Shown piece by piece: positions 54,570 through 63,345 of a stretch of 64,000 nt of DNA; position 1 is the first letter of the stretch, and the number at the start of each line of letters is the position of its first letter. The stretch is taken from positions 2,004,001 through 2,068,000 of the forward strand of contig OX393551.1 in NCBI GenBank assembly GCA_947650365.1, given 5' to 3'. The position numbers and the translations under genes are program-made. A model generated the notes under the pieces. That model had not been told where the DNA came from, did no database searches, and saw only the letters and a program-made list of their open reading frames with translations. The stretch is from Chamaelirium japonicum (lineage: Eukaryota > Streptophyta > Magnoliopsida > Liliales > Melanthiaceae).

Positions 54570-55461
54570 ATTCTATTTCATTCGTACGGTCCATTCTAAT
54601 TCACTCGCACGATCCATTCTAATTCATTCATACGATCCATTCTAATTCATTCGTATGATCCATTCTAATTCATTCGTACGATCCCTTCTAATTCATTCGC
54701 ACAATCTATTCTAATTCATTCGCACGATCCATTCTAATTTATTCGCACGATCCATTCTAATTCATTCATATGATCCATTCTATTTCATTCGTACGATCCA
54801 TTCTTACTCATTCGTACGATCCATTCTAATTCATTTGCACGAAGGTATCCATTCTAATTCATTCGTACTATCCATTCTAATTCCTTCGTACGATACATTC
54901 TAATTCCTTCGTACGATCCATTCTAATTCATTCGTACGATCCATTCTAATTCATTCGTACGATCCATTCTAATTCCTTCGTATGATCCATTCTAATTTAT
55001 TCGTACGGTATGATTCATTCTAATTCATTCGTACGATTCATTCTAATTCAATCCATTCTAATTCATTCGTACGATCCATTCTAATTCATTCGTACGATTC
55101 ATTCTAATTCAATCCATTCTAATTCATTCGTACGATCCATTCTTACTCATTCGTACGATCCATTCTAATTCATTCGAACGAATGAATCCATTCTAATTCA
55201 TTCGTATGATCCATTCTAATTCATTCGCATGAATGTATCCATTCTAATTCATTCGTACGATCCATTCTATCTCATTCGTACAATCCATTCTATTTCATTC
55301 GTACGATCCATTCTAATTCATTCGCATGATCCATTCTAATTCATTCGCATGATCCATTCTAATTTATTCGCACGATCCATTCTAATTCATTCATACGATC
55401 CATTCTAATTCATTTATATGATCCATTCTAATTCATTCGTACGATCCATTCTAATTCATTA
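54570..55461 (-). repeat. C-type block, T arm
   Basis: T marker near 54837, GTACGGTATGATTC near 55003, TCTCATTCGTACAATCC near 55270. Confidence 0.92.
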
Positions 55462-55487
55462 GCACGAAAAAACACGATCCACTCACA
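55462..55487 (-). repeat. J3 spacer, A6 orientation
   Basis: Exact reverse complement of 10981; flanks match 53253 for only a short distance on the left. Confidence 0.87.
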
Positions 55488-55644
55488 TACGAATAAATTA
55501 GAATGAATTAGAATAGATTGTGTGAATGAATTAGAATGGATCGTATGAATGAATTAGAATGGATCGTGCAAATGAATTAGAATGGATCGTGCGAATGAAT
55601 TAGAATATGGATCGTACGAAGGAATTAGAATGGATCGTACGAAT
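55488..55644 (+). repeat. G-type short block
   Basis: Links J3 to J2 in 157 bp, with the GAATATGG mark. Confidence 0.88.
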
Positions 55645-55663
55645 GAATTCGAATGTATCCTTT
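55645..55663 (+). repeat. J2 seam, direct
   Basis: GAATTCGAATGTATCCTTT; flanks match 61119. Confidence 0.86.
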
Positions 55664-55883
55664 CTAATTCATTCGTACGATCCATTCTAATTCCTTCGTA
55701 CGATCCATTCTAATTCATTCGTACGGTCCATTCTAATTCATTCGCACGATCCATTCTAATTCATTCGTACGATCCATTCTATTTCATTCATACGATCCAT
55801 TCTAATTCATTCATACGATCCATTCTAATTCCTTCGTAAGATCCATTTTAATTCATTCGTACGATCCATTCTTACTCAATTGT
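55664..55883 (-). repeat. C-type short block
   Basis: Nine to ten monomers ending TTACTCAATTGTACG. Confidence 0.87.
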
Positions 55884-57624
55884 ACGTATGAATGAATTAG
55901 AATGGATCGTGCGAATGAATTAGAATGGATTATATGAATGAAATAGAATGGATCATACGAATGAAATAGAATGGATCGTACGAAGGAATTAGAATGGATC
56001 GTATGAATGAATTAGAGTGGATACATTCGTGCGAATGAATTCGAATAGATCGTGCGAATGAATTTGAATTGATTGTACGAATGAATTAGAATGGATCGTA
56101 CGAATGAAATAGAATGGATCGTACGAATGAATTAGAATGGATACATTCGTGCAAAAGAAATAGAATGGATTGTATGAATGAATTAGAATGGATCGTGTGA
56201 ATGAATTAGAATGGATCATACGAATGAATTAGAATGGATACATTCGTGCGAATGAATTAGAATGGATCGTGCGAATGAATTAGAATGGATCGTACGAATG
56301 AATTAGAATGGATCGTACGAATGAATTAGAATGGATCGTATGAATGAATTAGAATGGATCGTGCGAATGAATTAGAATGGATCGTGCGAATGAATTAGAA
56401 TGGATCGTAAGAATGAATTAGAATGGATCGTATGAATGAATTAGATTGGATCGTATTAATGAATTAGAATGGATCGTACGAATGAATTAGAATAGATCGT
56501 ACGAATGAATTAGAATGGATCGTACGAATGAATTAGAATGGATCGTATGAATGAATTAGATTGGATCGTATTAATGAATTAGAATGGATCGTACGAATGA
56601 ATTAGAATAGATCGTACGAATGAATTAGAATGGATCGTGTGAATGAATTAGAATGGATCATACGAATGAATTAGAATGGATACATTCGTGCGAATGAATT
56701 AGAATGGATCGTGCGAATGAATTAGAATGGATCGTACGAATGAATTAGAATGGATCGTATGAATGAATTAGATTGGATCGTATTAATGAATTAGAATGGA
56801 TCGTACGAATGAATTAGAATAGATCGTACGAATGAATTAGAATGGATACGAATGGATTGTACGAATGAAATATAATAGATCGTACGAATGAATTAGAATG
56901 GATCATGCTAATGAATTAGAATTGATCGTATGAATGAATTAGAATAGATTGTGCGAATGAATTAGAATGGATCGTACGAATGAATTAGAATGGATACATT
57001 CGTGCGAATGAATTAGAATGGATCGTATGAATGAATTAGAGTGGATACATTCGTACAAATGAATTAGAATGGATCGTACGAAGGAATTAGAATGGATCGT
57101 ACGAAGGAATTAGAATGGATAGTACAAATGAATTAGAATGGATACCTTCGTGCAAATGAATTAGAATGGATCGTACGAATGAGTAAGATTGGATCGTACG
57201 AATGAAATAGAATGGATCGTATGAATGAATTAGAATGGATCATGCGAATGAATTAGAATGGATCGTACGAATGAATTAGAATAGATTGTGCGAATGAATT
57301 AGAAATGATCGTACGAATAAATTAGAATGGACCGTACGAATGAATTATGAATGAATTAGAATGGATCGTACGAATGAAATAGAATAGATTGTACGAATGA
57401 ATTAGAATGGATCGTACGAATGAATTTGAAAGGATAGATTGTGCGAATGAATTAGAATGGATCGTACGAATGAATTGGAATGGATACATTCGTGCGAATG
57501 AATTAGAATGGATCGTACGAATGAATTAGAATGGATCGTACGAATGAATTAGAATGGATCGTATGAATGAATTAGAATGGATCGTGCGAATGAATTAGAA
57601 TGGATCGTACGAATGAAATAGAAT
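55884..57624 (+). repeat. G-type block
   Basis: ATTGGATCGTATTAATG units recur near 56446, 56562 and 56768, indicating a 116-bp duplication plus a later copy. S-signature tail near 56850-56930; T marker near 57143. Confidence 0.9.
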
Positions 57625-57644
57625 GGATTCGCACGAATGTATCC
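57625..57644 (+). repeat. J1 seam, direct
   Basis: GGATTCGCACGAATGTATCC. Confidence 0.87.
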
Positions 57645-57816
57645 ATTATAATTCATTCGTACGATCCATTCTAATTCATTCGTACAATCCATTCTAATTC
57701 ATTCGCACGATCCATTCGCATTCACTCAAACGATCCATTCTAATTCATTCATATGAGCCATTCTAATTCATTCGCACGATCCATTCTAATTCATTCATAC
57801 GATCCATTCTAATTCA
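57645..57816 (-). repeat. C-type short block, S-arm start
   Basis: CGCATTCACTCAAACG near 57716; cut at the seam CTAATTCATTAGAATGG, also seen at about 61021. Confidence 0.87.
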
Positions 57817-57905
57817 TTAGAATGGATCGTGCGAATGAATTAGAATATGGATCGTACGAAGGAATTAGAATGGATCGTATGAATGAATTAGAATGGATCG
57901 TAGAA
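57817..57905 (+). repeat. G-type short block
   Basis: About four monomers with GAATATGG; same start as 61029. Confidence 0.86.
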
Positions 57906-58804
57906 TTCATTCGTACGAATCTATCCATTCAATTCGTACAATCCATTCTTACTCAAACGTATGATCCATTCTAATCCATTCGCACAATCTATTCTAATTC
58001 ATTCGTACGATCCATTCTATTTCATTCGTACGATCCATTCTAATTCATCCGATCCATTATATTTCATTCATACGATCCATTTTACATCATTCGCACGATC
58101 CATTCTAATTCATTCATACGATCCATTCTAATTCATTCGTACGATCCATTCTAATTTCTTCGTATGATCTATTCTAATTCCTTCGTACGATCCATTCTAA
58201 TTCCTTCGTACGATCCATTCAAATTCATTCGCACGAATCTATCCATTCTAATTCATTCGTACGATCCATTCTAATTCATTCGCACGATCCATTCTAATTC
58301 ATTAATACGATCCAATCTAATTCATTCATATGATCCATTCTAATTCATTCGTACGATCCATTCTAATTCATTCGCACGATCCATTCTAATTCATTCGCAC
58401 AATCTATTCTAATACATTCGTACGATCCATTCTAATTCATTCGTACGATCCATTCTATTTCATTCATACGATCCATTCTAATTCATTCATACGATCTATT
58501 CTAATTCTTTCGCACGAATGTATCCATTCTAATTTATTCGTACGATCCATTCTAATTCATTCGTACGATCCATTCTAATTCATTCGTACGATCCATTCTA
58601 ATTCATTCGTACAATCTATTCTAATTCATTCGCACGATCCATTCTAATTCATGCATACGATCCAATCTAATTCATTCGCACGAATGTATCCATTCTAATT
58701 CATTCGCACAATCTAATTCATTCATATGATCCATTCTAATTCATTCGTACGATCTATTCTAATTCATTCATACGATCAATTCTAATTCATACAATCTATT
58801 CTAA
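57906..58804 (-). repeat. C-type block with partial S signature
   Basis: Starts at GAATTC (57903-57908). Signature remnant about 57935-58150, with TCATCCGATCC in place of the usual 19-bp unit. Ends at CTAATTAG, 58801-58808. Confidence 0.9.
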
Positions 58805-60200
58805 TTAGAATGGATCGTACTAATGAATTTGAATAGATTGTGCGAATGAATTAGAATGGATCGTACGAATGAATTAGAAAGGATATATTCGTGCGAATGA
58901 ATTAGAATAGATCGTATGAATGAATTAGATTGGATCGTATTAATGAATTAGAATGGATCGTGCGAATGAATTAGAATGGATCGTACGAATGAATTAGAAT
59001 GGATAGATTCGTGCGAATGAATTTGAATGGATCGTACGAAGGAATTAGAATGAATCGTACGAAGGAATTAGAATAGATCATACGAAGAAATTAGGACTGA
59101 TCGTACGAATGAATTAGAATGGATCGTAGAATGAATTAGAATGGATCGTGCGAATGATGTAAAATGGATCGTATGAATGAAATATAATGGATCGGATGAA
59201 TTAGAATGGATCGTACGAATGAAATAGAATGGATCGTACGAATGAATTAGAATAGATTGTGCGAATGGATTAGAATGGATCATACGTTTGAGTAAGAATG
59301 GATTGTACGAATGAAATAGAATAGATCGTACGAATGAATTAGAATGGATCATGCTAATGAATTAGAATTGATCATACGAATGAATTAGAATAGATTGTGC
59401 GAATGAATTAGAATGGATCGTACGAATGAATTGGAATGGATACATTCGTGCGAATGAATTAGAATGGATCGTATGAATGAATTAGAGTGGATACATTCGT
59501 ACAAATGAATTAGAATGGATCGTACGAATGAATTAGAATGGATACATTCGTGCGAAAGAATTAGAATAGATCGTATGAATGAATTAGAATGGATCCTATG
59601 AATGAAATAGAATGGATCGTACGAATGAATTAGAATGGATACATTCAAGCGAATAAATTAGAATGGATCGTATGAATGAATTAGATTGGATCGTATAAAT
59701 GAATTAGAATGGATCGTACGAATAAATTAGAATGGATCGTATGAATGAATTAGAGTGGATACATTCGTACAAATGAATTAGAATGGATCGTACGAATGAA
59801 TTAGAATGGATACATTCGTGCGAAAGAATTAGAATAGATCGTATGAATGAATTAGAATGGATCCTATGAATGAAATAGAATGGATCGTACGAATGAATTA
59901 GAATGGATCGTGCGAATGAATTAGAATGGATCGTACGAATGAATATCGTACGAATGAATTAGAATAGATCGTACGAATGAATTAGAATGGATCGTACGAA
60001 GGAATTAGAATGGATAGTACGAATGAATTAGAATGGATACCTTCGTGCAAATGAATTAGAATGGATCGTACGAATGAGTAAGAATGGATCGTATGAATGA
60101 AATAGAATATGAATGAATTAGAGTGGATCGTGCGAATGAATTAGAATGGATCGTACGAATGAATTAGAATGGATCGTATGAATGAATTAGAATGGATCAT
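58805..60200 (+). repeat. G-type block with S signature
   Basis: Signature 59068-59352, then a 268-bp direct duplication (59485 and 59753), the fused GAATATCGTACG near 59941, and a T marker near 60035. Confidence 0.92.
59068..59352 (+). repeat. S signature copy (G-type), diverged
   Basis: Order conserved but with several private changes (GATGTAAAATGG, GGATGAATTAG, CGTTTGAG). Confidence 0.85.
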
Positions 60201-61028
60201 ATGATCCATTCTAATTCATTCGTACGATCCATTCTAATTCATTCGTACGATCCATTCTAATTCATTCGCACAATCTATTCTAATTCATTCGTACGATCCA
60301 TTCTAATTCACTCGCACGATCCATTCTAATTCATTCATACGATCTATTCTATTTCATTCGTACGATCCATTCTTACTCATTCGTAAGATCCATTCTAATT
60401 CATTTGCACGAAGGTATCCATTCTAATTCATTCGTACTATCCATTCTAATTCCTTCATACGATCCATTCTAATTCCTTCGTACGATCCATTCTAATTCAT
60501 TCGTACGATCCATTCTAATTCATTTGTACGATCCATTCTAATTCCTTCGTATGATCCATTCTAATTCATTCGTACGGTATGATTAATTCTAATTCATTCG
60601 TATGATTCATTCTAATTCAATCCATTCTAATTCATTCGTACGATCCATTCTCATTCATTCGTACGATTTATTCTAATTCAATCCATTCTAATTCATTCGT
60701 ACGATCCATTCTAACTCATTCGTACGATCCATTCTAATTCATTCGCACGAATGAATCCATTCTAATTCATTCGTATGATCCATTCTAATTCATTCGCAAG
60801 AATGTATCCATTCTAATTCATTCGTACGATCCATTCTATCTCATTCGTACAATCCATTCTCTTTCATTCGTACGATCTATTCTAATTCATTCGCACGATC
60901 CATTCTAATTCATTCGCATGATCCATTCTAATTTATTCGCACGATCCATTCTAATTCATTCATACAATCCATTCTAATTCATTCATATGATCCATTCTAA
61001 TTCATTCGTACGATCCATTCTAATTCAT
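60201..61028 (-). repeat. C-type block, T arm
   Basis: Starts in a perfect 42-bp palindrome (60180-60221, centre CATATG). T marker near 60406, GTACGGTATG near 60574. Confidence 0.9.
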
Positions 61029-61118
61029 TAGAATGGATCGTGCGAATGAATTAGAATGGATCGTGCGAATGAATTAGAATATGGATCGTACGAAGGAATT
61101 AGAATGGATCGTACGAAT
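61029..61118 (+). repeat. G-type short block
   Basis: Four monomers with GAATATGG. Confidence 0.87.
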
Positions 61119-61137
61119 GAATTCGAATGTATCCTTT
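61119..61137 (+). repeat. J2 seam, direct
   Basis: GAATTCGAATGTATCCTTT. Confidence 0.86.
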
Positions 61138-61582
61138 CTAATTCATTCGTACGATCCATTCTAATTCCTTCGTACGATCCATTCTAATTCATTCGTACGG
61201 TCCATTCTAATTCATTCGCACGATCCATTCTAATTCATTCGTACGATCCATTCTATTTCATTCATACGATCCATTCTAATTCATTCATACGATCTATTCT
61301 AATTCTTTCGCACGAATGTATCCATTCTAATTCATTCGTACGATCCATTCTAATTCATTCGCACGATCCATTCTAATTCATTCATACAATCCATTCTAAT
61401 TATTTTGCATGAATGTATCCATTCTAATTAATTCGTTCGATCCATTCTAATTCATTCGTACGATCCATTCTAATTCATTCGCACGATCCATTCTAATTCA
61501 TGCATACGATCCAATCTAATTCATTCATACGATCCATTCTAATTCATTCGCACGAATGTATCCATTCTAATTCATTCGTACA
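61138..61582 (-). repeat. C-type block
   Basis: Ends in ATGCATACGATCCAATC units and the ACATGT seam (61580-61585), matching 48950-49046. Confidence 0.9.
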
Positions 61583-62536
61583 TGTATGAATGAATTAGAA
61601 TGGATCGTACGAATGAATTAGAGTTGATACATTCGTGCGAATGAATTAGAATGGATCGTACGAATGAATTAGATTGGATCGTATAAATAAATTATAATGG
61701 ATCATGCGAATGAATTAGAATAGATCATACGAATGAATTAGAATGGATCGTACGAATGATTTAAAATGGATACATTCGTGCAAAAGAATTAGAATGGCTT
61801 GTATGAATGAATTAGAATGGATCGTGCGAATGAATTAGAATGGATACATTCGTGCGAATGAATTAGAATGGATCGTATGAATGAATTAGATTGGATCGTA
61901 TGAATGAATTAGAATGGATCGTACGAATGAATTAGAATGGATCATACGAATGAATTAGAATGGATCGTATGAATGAATTAGAATGGATTGTACGAATGAA
62001 TTAGAATGGATCATTTGAATGAATTAGAATGGATCGTACTTATGAATTAGAATGGGTCATACGAATGAAATAGAATGGATCGTACGAAGGAATTAGAAAG
62101 GATCGTACAGACGAATTAGAATGGATCGTATGAATGAAATAGAATAGATCGTACGAATGAATTAGAATGGATCGTATGAATGAATTAGATTGGATCGTAT
62201 GAATGAATTAGAATGGATTGTACGAATGAAATAGAATAGATCGTACGAATGAAATAGAATGGATCGTACGAATGAATTAGAATAGATTGTGCGAATGGAT
62301 TAGAATGGATCATACGATTGAGTAAGAATGGATTGTTCGAATGAAATAGAATAGATCGTACGAATGAATTAGAATGGATCGTATGAATGAATTAGAATGG
62401 ATCGTGCGAATGAATTAGAATGGATCGTATGAATGAATTAGAATGGATCGTATGAATGAATTAGAATGGATCGTAGTAATGAATTAGAATGGATCCTACG
62501 AATGAATTAGAATAGATTGTGCGAATGAATTAGAAT
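61583..62536 (+). repeat. G-type block
   Basis: GAGTTGATACATTCG near 61620; rare GTACTTATG near 62036; partial S signature about 62239-62372. Confidence 0.9.
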
Positions 62537-62554
62537 GGATCTGGATCGTGTATC
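62537..62554 (-). repeat. J4 seam, inverted
   Basis: GGATCTGGATCGTGTATC, reverse complement of 1331, followed by the complement of the GGGTCGTACG monomer. Confidence 0.86.
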
Positions 62555-63037
62555 CATTCTAATTCATTCGTACGACCCATTCTAATTCATTCGCACGATC
62601 CATTCTAATTCATTCGTACGATCTATTCTATTTCATTCGTACAATCCATTCTAATTCATTCATACGATCCAATCTAATTCATTCGCACGAATGTATCCAT
62701 TCTAATTCATTCGTACGATCCATTCTAATTCATTTGTACGAATGTATCCACTCTAATTCATTCATACGATCCATTCTAATTCATTCGCACGAATGTATCC
62801 ATTCCAATTCATTCGTACGATCCATTCTAATTCATTCGCACAATCTATTCTAATTCATTCGTACGATCAATTCTAATTCATTAGCATGATCCATTCTAAT
62901 TCATTCGTACGATTTATTCTATTTCATTCGTACAATCCATTCTTACTCAATCGTATGATCCATTCTAATCCATTCGCACAATCTATTCTAATTCATTCGT
63001 ACGATCCATTATATTTCATTCGTACGATCCATTCTAA
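62555..63037 (-). repeat. C-type block, truncated S arm
   Basis: CCACTC near 62750, signature from 62886, cut at CTAATTAG (63034-63041) as at 16107. Confidence 0.9.
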
Positions 63038-63325
63038 TTAGAATGGATAGTACGAATGAATTAGAATGGATACCTTCGTGCAAATGAATTAGAATGGATC
63101 GTACGAATGAGTAAGAATGGATCGTAAGAATAAAATAGAATGGATCGTATGAATAAATTAGAATGGATCGTGCGAATGAATTAGAATGGATCGTACGAAT
63201 GAATTAGAATAGATTGTGCGAATGAATTAGAATGGATCGTACGAATGAATTAGAATGGATCGTACGAATGAATTAGAATGGATCGTGCAAATGAATTAAA
63301 ATGGATCGTACGAATGAAATAGAAT
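63038..63325 (+). repeat. G-type short block, T arm
   Basis: Starts GGATAGTACG, T marker near 63070, then J1 after about 290 bp. Confidence 0.9.
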
Positions 63326-63345
63326 GGATTCGCACGAATGTATCC
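63326..63345 (+). repeat. J1 seam, direct
   Basis: GGATTCGCACGAATGTATCC. Confidence 0.88.

Larger units (their letters stand above)
50690..55400. repeat. Kilobase-scale inverted repeat
   Basis: Left arm about 50.7-52.62 kb (T arm, J1 at 51493, S arm); right arm about 53.44-55.4 kb (S arm, inverted J1 at 54550, T arm). Mirrored marks fall where expected around a centre near 53031: ATACCGTACG near 51052 with its complement near 55010, and the S-arm end near 52535 with 53525. The spacer of about 0.8 kb is unrelated between sides and holds a J3 copy. Confidence 0.85.

Noticed and set aside
50690-55400. Large inverted repeat as ends of a DNA transposon
   Set aside because: The arms are satellite monomers, there is no transposase frame or target-site duplication, and the spacer is satellite too.
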